Of a DNA stretch of 9,320 bases, positions 1 through 6,667 are shown in pieces. Both the position numbers and the translations under genes were made by a program. This stretch comes from Pseudomonadota bacterium (GTDB lineage Bacteria; Bdellovibrionota_B; Oligoflexia; Oligoflexales; JAPPIL01), in the NCBI GenBank assembly GCA_028877195.1, contig JAPPIL010000220.1, positions 1-9,320 of the forward strand, in the 5' to 3' direction. The notes beneath the pieces were generated by a model. The model saw only the letters and a program-made list of their open reading frames with translations, was not told where the DNA came from and did no database searches. Every line of letters begins with the position of its first letter. Within the stretch, counting starts at the first letter, position 1.

Positions 1-258
1 CAACAGCATGGACACCCCCCAGCTGAATTTGCGCCAAGCGCACCATATTGGAACGAACTCCTTGCCTGCATAAAAGAAAAGTTTAGTTTTGCCCATCTGC
101 TTATCCCCTATCTAAAGTGGCGATACGGTGAACCACCAAAAAATTCTTTCCCATCAAAACAAATGCCTCCCAACCCATTTGTAATCGAAAAGCGTCCTGT
201 TCGCGGTAAAAATTTCCCACCACGAAAGAATAGCCCCGCTAGAAAGCCACGACGATAA
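1..258 (+). CDS. 3' end of an unrecognised gene (5' truncated by window edge)
   Basis: Frame 1 is open from the first base to a TAA at 256-258, giving the last 85 residues of a protein that starts outside the window. The visible part begins with a Pro/Ala-rich stretch, then a segment with aromatic and aliphatic residues (WNELLACIKEKF, then AHLLIPYLKWRYG), and ends in a strongly basic, proline-rich tail (RPVRGKNFPPRKN, ending RKPRR). Such tails are common on RNA- or DNA-binding enzymes, but I do not recognise the family and assign no function. The reading is preferred over the opposite strand because the opposite-strand frame would need a GTG start at 293 with no ribosome binding site, and because the ihfA promoter begins just after this stop. 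It is not certain that the frame is coding. Confidence 0.5.
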   Translation, partial: QQHGHPPAEFAPSAPYWNELLACIKEKFSFAHLLIPYLKWRYGEPPKNSFPSKQMPPNPFVIEKRPVRGKNFPPRKNSPARKPRR

Positions 259-274
259 GGTTTTGGTTTTATTA

Positions 275-304
275 TTGAAATCAGCTTAAGCACCGCGCTA
301 TAAT
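275..304 (+). promoter_or_regulatory. sigma-70 promoter for ihfA
   Basis: TTGAAA at 275-280 and a perfect TATAAT at 299-304 are separated by 18 bases. Transcription would start near 311, leaving a leader of about 30 bases that contains GGGAG (330-334) six bases before the ATG at 341. This is the strongest promoter-like sequence in the window. No terminator hairpin separates it from the preceding gene, so read-through is also possible. Confidence 0.65.
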
Positions 305-340
305 TTATGTTGGGGTATAGTCTCGGATTGGGAGCAGTTT

Positions 341-625
341 ATGACTTTAACGAAGGACTCGTTGGCTGAAAGGATACACCACAAGGCTGGTCTATCGCTT
401 AAGGAAGCTCGGACTAGCGTTGAGATGTTGCTTGAAGAACTAAAAATGAAGCTAGAAGCGGGCGAAGAGGTCAAAATATCCAATTTCGGCAAATGGTCAG
501 TGCGCAAGAAACGTTCCCGACCAGGGCGCAACCCTCATACAGGCGAGAAGATTGAAATAGATAGCAGGCGGATCGTAACCTTCCATCCTTCCGATAAGTT
601 GCGCGAACGTTTGAACAACAGCTAG
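341..625 (+). CDS. ihfA: integration host factor alpha-type DNA-binding protein (HU/IHF family)
   Basis: IHF is a small nucleoid protein that binds DNA as an alpha/beta heterodimer and bends it sharply, acting in replication, recombination and promoter architecture. The 94-residue product is a full-length family member. Residues 1-45 form the dimerising helical part; residues 46-54 (ISNFGKWSV) correspond to the conserved GFG turn (here NFG); residues 60-68 (RPGRNPHTG) are the tip of the beta arm, with Pro65 in the position of the proline that intercalates between base pairs. The end (RRIVTFHPSDKLRERLN) is typical of alpha chains rather than HU or IHF-beta. The ATG at 341 has GGGAG six bases upstream and a good promoter before that. 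No pheT or other usual partner gene is visible upstream. Its stop overlaps that of the convergent lepB. The HU-versus-IHF choice is by recall of motifs, not alignment. Confidence 0.93.
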   Translation: MTLTKDSLAERIHHKAGLSLKEARTSVEMLLEELKMKLEAGEEVKISNFGKWSVRKKRSRPGRNPHTGEKIEIDSRRIVTFHPSDKLRERLNNS

Positions 626-1389
626 CGCAACGTATAGCCAAAGCGATTAAGTCTAAACTGCATCCGATACCAAGGGTCGCCCTGCGGCGTAAACATGCTC
701 CATAGCACAAACAGCGCTTTGCCACGCACATAAGACAGAGGAACTTCGCGCCATTCTCTTGAATCAGAGGAATTATCACGGTTGTCGCCGATGACCACGA
801 CGGAATCTTGCGGCACTTTAAACGTCCCCCGCCAAGGCCAGTTGCGAGTTGCGAACTGGGTTGTCTTGTTATACATGACCCAATAGCCCGCCTGTTCGCT
901 ACCCTCCCGATAGAGGAGCTTGTCGTCTTTGTTGTCGTAGATGTCGGCAAGGATGGAACGGTCAAAGTTATGGTCATGAAGCTCACGCTTATTGGCATTG
1001 ATATATAGGTAGCCATTGCGAAGTTCCACGTCATCGCCGCCGATTGCCACCACCCGTTTAACGTAGTCTATGTTGGGGTCGTTGGGGTAACGAAACACGA
1101 TAATGTCCCCATGCGTTGGTTTGTCCCAGCCAAACAGGGCAATGTCTGTAAATGGTAGCTTAAACTCGTATGAAAGTTTGTAAGCTAACAAACGATCTCC
1201 AACCTTTATTGTCGGCTCCATGGACGGAGTTGGAACATGATAAGGGGAAGCCACCGACCAGCGAATAGCAAAGATAATTACAATCCAAATCGCTAGGGAA
1301 CGCAGGTTCTCAATGCTAAAGAAGGCAGGTTTAGATTTTTTGGGCTTCCGTTCAGGCTTATTCGGTTCGGTAGTTTTGTCTGGAGGCAT
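622..1389 (-). CDS. lepB: signal peptidase I (leader peptidase)
   Basis: This membrane serine protease removes signal peptides from proteins exported through Sec or Tat, using a Ser/Lys dyad. The 255-residue product has a lysine/proline-rich cytoplasmic N-terminus (1-22), one membrane segment (about 29-48), then the periplasmic catalytic domain. The nucleophile is Ser56 in PTPSMEPT; the general base is Lys111 in DYVKRVVAIGGD; the conserved box GDNRDNSSDSR lies at 201-211. The insert between the dyad and this box (about 120-190) is long and divergent. The ATG at 1389 is chosen because GGTGAG lies just upstream (1393-1398) and the product begins with a short charged tail; a GTG at 1440 would add 17 residues but has no ribosome binding site. 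It stands alone, without the lepA/rnc/era neighbours seen in many proteobacteria. I found no convincing promoter, though TATATA about 15 bases before the ATG is a candidate -10. Confidence 0.95.
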   Translation of the reverse strand: MPPDKTTEPNKPERKPKKSKPAFFSIENLRSLAIWIVIIFAIRWSVASPYHVPTPSMEPTIKVGDRLLAYKLSYEFKLPFTDIALFGWDKPTHGDIIVFRYPNDPNIDYVKRVVAIGGDDVELRNGYLYINANKRELHDHNFDRSILADIYDNKDDKLLYREGSEQAGYWVMYNKTTQFATRNWPWRGTFKVPQDSVVVIGDNRDNSSDSREWREVPLSYVRGKALFVLWSMFTPQGDPWYRMQFRLNRFGYTLR

Positions 1390-1489
1390 TGACTCACCGC
1401 GGTAGATATATACAGCAGAAATGACGCAGAACCCTATCACGAAACAGCAGGCAGTTTCAAATCACTAACCATGATGCTTGTCCGTTTGG

Positions 1490-1517
1490 TTGCAAAAAAA
1501 ACAGCAACAAGTATGAT
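1490..1517 (+). promoter_or_regulatory. candidate sigma-70 promoter for the pgsA-pfkB operon
   Basis: TTGCAA at 1490-1495 and TATGAT at 1512-1517 are separated by 16 bases. The -10 differs from consensus at one base; the -35 is weaker. It lies in the 173-base divergent space between lepB (start 1389) and pgsA (start 1563) and would give a leader of about 40 bases. Apart from this candidate and the possible lepB TATATA, I see no operator palindrome in that space. Confidence 0.4.
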
Positions 1518-1562
1518 GTCTGCGAGAATCTTGGTTAGGTTAATGGAACTTGGCGGTGGAAT

Positions 1563-2138
1563 GTGAATCTACGCAACGCTGACTGGCTACAGCTTAAAAA
1601 AATACCTAATAACCTCACGATAATCCGTCTGCTATTTGTCCCTGTTCTGCTGATTATTTTTCCGATCAACCACTATATTACCGATATGTTGACGGCACTG
1701 TTGTTTTTGGTCGCGGCCTTGACGGATTTCTTTGATGGCTTCTTCGCCCGCAAATACAATAGCGAATCAAAGCTCGGTGCGCTTCTCGACCCTGTCGCCG
1801 ACAAAGTGCTGGCGATTACGATGCTGATGATGCTCTGTAGTCTTGAGCGTATCCCGACACTACTGGCTGGGTTATTGATTATGCGGGATGTGCTGATTTG
1901 TGGAATACGAGCGGCAGCGGCAGAGCATGGTGTCTCCATCGCAGTTAGTAAAATCGGCAAGTATAAGACTGCAGCCCTATGGATAAGTATATTTTGTTTG
2001 ATTATCGATCAATCTTTGTTCCGAGTTGTCGGTATGATCGGTGTGTGGATAGCACTCATCTTGTCGGTATGGTCGGCATACGAATATTGGCGACAATACT
2101 GTGAGCAGGTTGAATCTGAAGTAGCGCCCAAAAGCTAG
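1563..2138 (+). CDS. pgsA: CDP-diacylglycerol-glycerol-3-phosphate 3-phosphatidyltransferase
   Basis: This membrane enzyme transfers the phosphatidyl group from CDP-diacylglycerol to glycerol-3-phosphate, the committed step to phosphatidylglycerol and cardiolipin. The CDP-alcohol phosphatidyltransferase signature is complete: Asp55, Asp58-Gly59, Ala62-Arg63, Gly72, Asp76 and Asp80, with the standard spacings; the aspartates bind the metal ions. The family's N-terminal motif (IPNNLTIIRLLFVP, 14-27) precedes it. About five to six hydrophobic segments span the protein, and 191 residues is normal. The start is GTG at 1563: an ATG two bases earlier runs straight into TGA, and GGTGGA (1555-1560) is the only Shine-Dalgarno-like sequence, close to the start. 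About ten residues precede the usual family start. The enzyme could in principle be another CDP-alcohol transferase, but the motif set favours PgsA. It is probably cotranscribed with the kinase nine bases downstream. Confidence 0.92.
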   Translation: MNLRNADWLQLKKIPNNLTIIRLLFVPVLLIIFPINHYITDMLTALLFLVAALTDFFDGFFARKYNSESKLGALLDPVADKVLAITMLMMLCSLERIPTLLAGLLIMRDVLICGIRAAAAEHGVSIAVSKIGKYKTAALWISIFCLIIDQSLFRVVGMIGVWIALILSVWSAYEYWRQYCEQVESEVAPKS

Positions 2139-2140
2139 GG
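2137..2140 (+). promoter_or_regulatory. ribosome binding site supporting a TTG start
   Basis: AGGG at 2137-2140 overlaps the pgsA stop codon (2136-2138) and lies seven bases before TTG at 2148. It decides the unusual start codon of the kinase and places its ribosome binding site in ribosome-cleared pgsA sequence. Confidence 0.6.
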
Positions 2141-2147
2141 ATTAACT

Positions 2148-3143
2148 TTGCAGAAGAATTACGATGTCGTAAGCGCTGACCAGTCGATGATTGACATCGC
2201 TATCACTATCTCCGAAGCAGAACTCAAGGAAATAGCCTTACCGAAGGGAACTGGCTCTTTAGTAGATGTGCAGAAGCGTGATGAACTTCTCAAGCGTTTT
2301 GAGAAAAGAATCAAGGGCAAGTGTGTGGGTGGGTCATCGCTTAACACGATCAAGGCATTGGCAAGCTTTGGCAAGAAAACCGCTTTCATCGGGGCAGTGG
2401 GCGACGACGAATATGGCAAGGTGGTTCGTGATGAATTCAATCGACTGGGTGTAGCCAGTGAACTGATGATGCATGATGGACATACGGGGGTATGTGTCTG
2501 CTTTATCACGCCAGACGGTGAACGCACTATGGCTGCAAACTTAAGCGGCATTTATCTCAATGAACAGCAGGACAAGATGCTAACTTATGCCGAACAATCA
2601 CGAGTCTTACACCTCAGTGGTTATATTTGGGCAAACCCGATTCAACGTGATGCCATCATACGCATACTAAAGCGGGCGAAGAATTCGCACACCGCGGTAT
2701 CATTTGACGTTTCAGACCCATTGGTAGTGAAGGAGCATCGTGCTGATTTTCTGGATATTATAGATAAGTATGCCGATGTAATATTCGCTAACGTCATGGA
2801 GACCATAGCGCTGTATGATTTGCCCCCGCATGAAGCGGCATCTGCTATCCAAGACGCTAACAAATGTGCAGTGATTAAACTTGGCGCAAAGGGGGCGGTT
2901 ATCGGCAATCGTGGTGAACAGTATAAGATAGCGCCCATCAATGCTGATGTGCTTGATACTACTGGTGCGGGTGATATGTTTGCCGCAGGGTTTTTATACG
3001 GTATTACTAGTAACCTACCACTGCCGATTGCTGGCTACTACGGCGCACTGCTAGCCACCGATGTCATCACCAATTACGGCGCTGTGCTGTCGGATGATAT
3101 TGTAACCAAACTCAAAGCCAAGCGACGGTTTGCCTTCCAATAG
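2148..3143 (+). CDS. PfkB-family carbohydrate kinase, adenosine-kinase-like
   Basis: PfkB (ribokinase-family) kinases phosphorylate sugars and nucleosides with ATP. The general resemblance (YDVV start, PKG near residue 33, IFANVMETIALY, closing DTTGAGD motif) is to the cytosolic adenosine-kinase-like proteins of alphaproteobacteria, which would salvage adenosine to AMP. Visible motifs are the substrate-side GGSSLNT at 61-67, followed by ASFGKKTAFIGAVGDDEYG, and DTTGAGD at 270-276, where Asp276 is the expected catalytic base and the glycines form the anion hole. The length of 331 residues is normal. The N-terminal substrate-binding loop is unusual: where relatives have GIGNAIVD, residues 9-16 read SADQSMID, so the glycines and asparagine are lost and only the aspartate remains. 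The actual substrate is therefore uncertain. The start is TTG at 2148, seven bases after AGGG (2137-2140), which overlaps the pgsA stop and suggests translational coupling. Confidence 0.85.
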   Translation: MQKNYDVVSADQSMIDIAITISEAELKEIALPKGTGSLVDVQKRDELLKRFEKRIKGKCVGGSSLNTIKALASFGKKTAFIGAVGDDEYGKVVRDEFNRLGVASELMMHDGHTGVCVCFITPDGERTMAANLSGIYLNEQQDKMLTYAEQSRVLHLSGYIWANPIQRDAIIRILKRAKNSHTAVSFDVSDPLVVKEHRADFLDIIDKYADVIFANVMETIALYDLPPHEAASAIQDANKCAVIKLGAKGAVIGNRGEQYKIAPINADVLDTTGAGDMFAAGFLYGITSNLPLPIAGYYGALLATDVITNYGAVLSDDIVTKLKAKRRFAFQ

Positions 3144-3212
3144 TTTCCTAGCCAGCGTTCACCCATTGCCAGACCACCAGATAAATCGACAGGTTAATAT
3201 GAGCAGGCACAA

Positions 3213-3223
3213 TATGATAGAAT
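3213..3223 (+). promoter_or_regulatory. candidate -10 region for the HTH/coiled-coil gene
   Basis: Overlapping TATGAT (3213-3218) and TAGAAT (3218-3223) lie about 36 to 45 bases before the ATG at 3259, in the 115-base gap after the kinase. No good -35 sits at the right spacing (TCGACA at 3186-3191 is too far away), so this is weak. No hairpin terminator is visible after the kinase stop. Confidence 0.25.
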
Positions 3224-3258
3224 AGGGTTGGCGTATCAGTTAGGTGCAAGAACACCGA

Positions 3259-3687
3259 ATGCAACACGAATGGGTATCAATCAGCGAGTATGCGCGTCGC
3301 TTTAATCTCTCCGAGATAACGGTTAGAAGGCGCATTAAACAGGGGCGTATCAATGCCGAATTAAAAAACGGCAAATATTTTATCTCATCGCCCCCGTTGG
3401 AAAACATCGCCAAAGCAGAGACACTGTCATCACCTGCGGTTGCGAGCGCATCAACCCCACCACCACCACCAGTTAAAAACAGTTCAGCAATCAATGAATT
3501 GGCAGAGATATGTAAAAGTTATCTGGCGGAATTGAAAAGCAAAGAGGCATTGACTCAAAAAAATCACAACGCTGAAATAGAGATTTACAAAATTCAAATA
3601 GAAAAACTAGAGCATGAAATCGTCGCCCTCAAACAGCAAATAGATGACCTACAGTTGTTGATTAAAATGTTAGACAACAAGTTGTGA
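3259..3687 (+). CDS. small helix-turn-helix / coiled-coil protein of unknown role
   Basis: I do not recognise this gene as a named family. From the ATG at 3259 it has 142 residues in three parts. Residues 5-44 resemble a MerR/excisionase-type helix-turn-helix: WVSISEYARRFNLSEITVRR, then RRIKQGRI and the small wing KNGKYFI. A low-complexity linker (45-75) contains five consecutive prolines (67-71). Residues about 78-141 form a long predicted coiled coil with aliphatic residues at heptad spacing (IEIYKIQIEKLEHEIVALK and on), ending in LLIKMLDNKL. It is therefore likely to be a dimeric DNA-binding protein, perhaps a regulator or a nucleoid or partition accessory, but no target is evident. A GTG at 3244 would add five residues; neither start has a clear ribosome binding site. 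It is unpaired: the gene before ends 115 bases upstream and the next gene converges on it seven bases away. Confidence 0.7.
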   Translation: MQHEWVSISEYARRFNLSEITVRRRIKQGRINAELKNGKYFISSPPLENIAKAETLSSPAVASASTPPPPPVKNSSAINELAEICKSYLAELKSKEALTQKNHNAEIEIYKIQIEKLEHEIVALKQQIDDLQLLIKMLDNKL

Positions 3688-3694
3688 GTCGTCA

Positions 3695-4174
3695 TCACGG
3701 CGATAATGCTACGACGCGATTGTTTATTGCGCGTTGCGCAAGGAAAATTCGTGAAGCTGACTGTGCTTCTTCTAATGTTGAGTAGAGACCTCTCCTTACA
3801 CTGAACAGTTTTTTGCCATCTTTGTCAGTATGTTCGGTATAAAAAGCCCGAATGCCGCGCTGAAGCAGGTCGGTTATCATACGGTCTGCTTGACTGCGAG
3901 TGGCAACTACCTGTAACTCCAGCGTGAACATGTTGCTGGCTATCTTATCTATAGCAGTGTTATCTGCGTCAACGCCAACACCGATAGTTTGATAGAAGAG
4001 GTCTGGCGGTGTGTCGCTCAAATGCGAGAGCATCCCGTTTTTAGATAAGACTGAAGATAAATCACCACCCATGCCCCAATACCACAACACTATCAGTGCC
4101 ACGATAAAACAGCAGAAAGTTATAGCAATACGTATGAGCAGATGCGGTGTGGATCGCTGATTAGGCTTTGACAT
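3695..4174 (-). CDS. SPOR-domain membrane protein
   Basis: SPOR domains bind septal peptidoglycan that lacks stem peptides and are found in FtsN, DedD, DamX and related division or envelope proteins. The 159-residue product has a short basic cytoplasmic tail (1-11), one membrane helix (about 12-34, rich in Ile, Val, Leu and Cys), a non-conserved periplasmic linker (35-80) and a C-terminal SPOR-like domain (about 82-150). The domain pattern is visible as FTLELQVVATRSQADRMITD, then LQRGIRAFYTE, a KKLFSVRRGLYST strand-turn, and EEAQSASRI. A bitopic N-in, C-out protein is thus predicted. It lacks the long linker and FtsA-binding parts of FtsN, so the specific gene name is left open. The ATG at 4174 has AGGA (4182-4185) seven bases upstream. 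It is divergent from the UvrA-like gene and convergent with the HTH gene. Confidence 0.78.
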   Translation of the reverse strand: MSKPNQRSTPHLLIRIAITFCCFIVALIVLWYWGMGGDLSSVLSKNGMLSHLSDTPPDLFYQTIGVGVDADNTAIDKIASNMFTLELQVVATRSQADRMITDLLQRGIRAFYTEHTDKDGKKLFSVRRGLYSTLEEAQSASRIFLAQRAINNRVVALSP

Positions 4175-4196
4175 GCGCTTATCCTGACTTTAAAAA
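4168..4196 (+). promoter_or_regulatory. candidate promoter for the UvrA-like gene
   Basis: A perfect TTGACA at 4168-4173 overlaps the start codon of the divergent SPOR gene and is followed after 17 bases by TAAAAA (4191-4196), which matches four of six -10 positions. Transcription would start near 4203, giving a leader of only about 15 bases with no Shine-Dalgarno. A second possibility is CTGACT (4184-4189) with TATATT (4208-4213), which would give a nearly leaderless mRNA. Confidence 0.4.
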
Positions 4197-4217
4197 TCAA
4201 CGGGGCTTATATTTAGA

Positions 4218-4245
4218 ATGATAATGGGAATTTTGCGGTTGGCAA
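4218..4245 (-). promoter_or_regulatory. candidate promoter for the SPOR-domain gene
   Basis: Read on the minus strand, TTGCCA (4240-4245) and TATCAT (4218-4223) are separated by 16 bases; each differs from consensus at one position. The whole element lies inside the first codons of the divergent UvrA-like gene, with the -10 on its start codon. The start of transcription would be near 4211, leaving a leader of about 35 bases that includes the AGGA ribosome binding site. Confidence 0.45.
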
Positions 4246-6638
4246 ACGATTTTATCTCCTTATCAGGAGTCAAAACCAATAATCTCAAAAACATATCTGT
4301 CGCTATCCCGAAGCACAAGTTCACCTGCATAACTGGTGCATCTGGGGCGGGCAAGACATCGCTCGTCTTTGGCACTTTACACCAAGAGGCACATCGCCGT
4401 TTTCTGGCTACCCTCTCACGCCAAGAAAGCCAACACATTCAACCGCAAAGCCACGCCCAACTTGACCATGCTGCTAACCTCCCCGCCAGCATCGCAGTCA
4501 AACAACAGCACGGCAAGCCCGACTTACGTGCTACACTTGGCACACTTACCCATATCAATGAGTATCTGCGGTTGTTATTTTGTCAAACCGCCAGCCGCCA
4601 TTGCTACAAGTGTCTAGCACCACTCCATGCCTACGACTACGGTCAGGCAACCAAAGCAATCATCCAGCGCTACGACAAAAAAAGCATCTGCATCGCTGCA
4701 CCGCTGCGTTTCACTGCCATTGACTACAGCATGCTGACGGCGCAAGGTTTTGATCGTTTCGTTAACATCAAGCAACCGCAACAACCATTGACCAAAGACG
4801 CTATGCACCCCCAACAAGAATATGCCGTGTTAATCAGTCAAGTGCGGGCGGATGCGCACTACACGAATCGCATTCAAGACGCAGTACGAACCAGCTATCA
4901 AATCGCTAAAGGTCGTGTTTTGGTTGGGGTTGACGGTCAAGCTAAACTATTAAGCCGCAACCACGAATGCTTTACCTGCGAATTAACAAGTATTGCCCCA
5001 ACCCCTGCTTATTTTTCCTACTATCACCCTCTCGGTGCATGCTTGTCTTGTAATGGCATCGGTTGCGCTACTTGTGATTATGAGCGTTTACAGCCAAAGC
5101 ATCGTGCCTACCAAATACAGCAACAAACTTTCCCCGCCCTGCTGCGGATGACCGCAGTTGAATTACAGCTCTGGCTTGTAAGTGCGAAAATTAACAATGA
5201 TGACCTCGTAGCTGAATTGCGGCGGCGACTTGATTTTGTTTGCCGTCTCAAGCTTGATTATATCGCAGGCGAGCGCCCCGCAGCATCACTGTCTTGGGGG
5301 GAAGTGCAACGCGCAAAGATTGCCGCCTGTCTAGGAACAGAACTTGTAGATATGCTTTATTGCTTTGATGAACCGACGACTGGTTTACACAGCCGTGATA
5401 GTGCACAACTGCACGACTTACTCAAATCCTTATGTGCTAGACAAAACACCGTTGTTGCAGTTGAGCATGACCAATATTTCATCCGCAATGCTGACTATCT
5501 GATTGTGCTTGGCACACTCGCAAAAGACAGCCACACTGCCGACACAGGCGGTGGCAATGCGCACGCAGGCGGAGAAATCATCTATGCGGGTGTGCCGAGC
5601 GGCTACCAACCTGTCGTGCCTGTGTTTAACCATCAAAGTAGGGGGAATGCCGATAAGTTTATCCATGCTAGTGGCATAACGACACACAATTTACAAAGTA
5701 TCGCAGTGCGGATACCGCTACGGCGATTGACCTGTGTATGTGGCGTTAGTGGTAGCGGCAAATCCAGCTTGATGCATCACACTATTTTCCCATTACTGAA
5801 GGGGCACAAACAATGCTCCAAGCCAGCGGTTGCCTGCAAAGAGTTTGTCTGTGATGACAAAATCAGCGATGTTGTATTGCTAGGACAAAACATGACGCAT
5901 GTAAGCAATCGGGCGAATAGTGCGACATTCATCGGAATATATGCTCAGATCAGACGTATGTTCGCTAAAACTTCACAGGCACAGCGACGTGGGTTCACGC
6001 AAGCTTGTTTTAGTTTCAATACCCAGCAAGGACAATGCCCAGCTTGTAAAGGGCTAGGGTTCTTTATGCGCGACTATGCAACATTCGGCAGCGTTCATGA
6101 ACAGTGCCATCTCTGTATGGGCAAGCAGTTTCGCCGTGAGGTGTTGAAGATACAACTACAGGGCATGAATATCAAAGAGGTGCTTGATTTGAATTTGCTA
6201 GCAGCACTGGAGATTTTCAAACACCAGCATGGGATAAGAGCGATATTAGCGAAGGGAGTTGAAGTTGGACTAGGTTATCTGACTTTAGGACAACCGCTGA
6301 GCACTTTGTCAAACGGGGAATTTCAACGTTTGCGATTACTAAAAATGCTGACACATGAACACGAAGATAGGGACAATGCTGGTCATTGCAGCAAAAAAAA
6401 CGGCGCTGGCATGGTGCTGATATTTGATGAACCTTCGGTAGGGTTGGCTGATAGCGATGTCGCTTTGTTTTTGCACCAGATAAACAAAATGCCCGACGAA
6501 CACACAGTGATAATCATCGACCATCATGTGGAAATCCTCAAATCCGCCGACTGGTTGATCAAACTTGGCGAACATGCAGGCGCAGACGGCGGCAGGGTGC
6601 TATACTGCGGTGAATATCGTGAAGAAATGATTGACTAA
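4218..6638 (+). CDS. UvrA-like tandem ABC ATPase lacking the insertion domain
   Basis: UvrA is the damage-sensing ABC ATPase dimer of nucleotide excision repair. This 806-residue relative (UvrA is about 940) has both nucleotide-binding halves. Half one: Walker A GASGAGKTS (40-48), zinc module Cys251/254 and 275/278, signature LSWGE (358-362), Walker B with Asp384-Glu385, His417. Half two: Walker A with Lys515, zinc module Cys607/610 and 630/633 with the usual 19-residue loop, signature LSNGE (697-701), Walker B Asp737-Glu738, His769. Compared with E. coli UvrA from memory, the stretch corresponding to the UvrB-binding domain (about 115-250) is kept though diverged. The roughly 130-residue insertion domain is absent: CNGIG (278-282) runs directly into CATC (283-286), which matches the CASC after that domain. 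Both signatures have lost the first glycine of LSGGE. A repair paralogue or an intercalating-drug resistance protein (as DrrC) are both possible. The ATG at 4218 (or 4224) has no clear ribosome binding site. Confidence 0.88.
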   Translation: MIMGILRLANDFISLSGVKTNNLKNISVAIPKHKFTCITGASGAGKTSLVFGTLHQEAHRRFLATLSRQESQHIQPQSHAQLDHAANLPASIAVKQQHGKPDLRATLGTLTHINEYLRLLFCQTASRHCYKCLAPLHAYDYGQATKAIIQRYDKKSICIAAPLRFTAIDYSMLTAQGFDRFVNIKQPQQPLTKDAMHPQQEYAVLISQVRADAHYTNRIQDAVRTSYQIAKGRVLVGVDGQAKLLSRNHECFTCELTSIAPTPAYFSYYHPLGACLSCNGIGCATCDYERLQPKHRAYQIQQQTFPALLRMTAVELQLWLVSAKINNDDLVAELRRRLDFVCRLKLDYIAGERPAASLSWGEVQRAKIAACLGTELVDMLYCFDEPTTGLHSRDSAQLHDLLKSLCARQNTVVAVEHDQYFIRNADYLIVLGTLAKDSHTADTGGGNAHAGGEIIYAGVPSGYQPVVPVFNHQSRGNADKFIHASGITTHNLQSIAVRIPLRRLTCVCGVSGSGKSSLMHHTIFPLLKGHKQCSKPAVACKEFVCDDKISDVVLLGQNMTHVSNRANSATFIGIYAQIRRMFAKTSQAQRRGFTQACFSFNTQQGQCPACKGLGFFMRDYATFGSVHEQCHLCMGKQFRREVLKIQLQGMNIKEVLDLNLLAALEIFKHQHGIRAILAKGVEVGLGYLTLGQPLSTLSNGEFQRLRLLKMLTHEHEDRDNAGHCSKKNGAGMVLIFDEPSVGLADSDVALFLHQINKMPDEHTVIIIDHHVEILKSADWLIKLGEHAGADGGRVLYCGEYREEMID

Positions 6639-6667
6639 ACATTCTGTGCCTGCTGTTGCCCGCCAGC

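Noticed and set aside
108..293. 61-residue minus-strand frame upstream of ihfA
   Set aside because: It starts at GTG with no ribosome binding site and lies opposite the frame open from the window edge, which has a more protein-like end.
471..1034. 187-residue open frame on the minus strand, in another frame of lepB
   Set aside because: It overlaps lepB and the 3' half of ihfA, whose products are clear, and has no recognisable motif or ribosome binding site.
3144..3258. Terminator or small RNA after the kinase gene
   Set aside because: No stem followed by a T-run is present, and nothing beyond a weak -10 sequence could be supported.
4218..6638. A frameshifted or degraded uvrA pseudogene as explanation for the short length
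   Set aside because: The frame is intact, all ATP-binding and zinc motifs are present in order, and the missing part falls precisely at a domain boundary.
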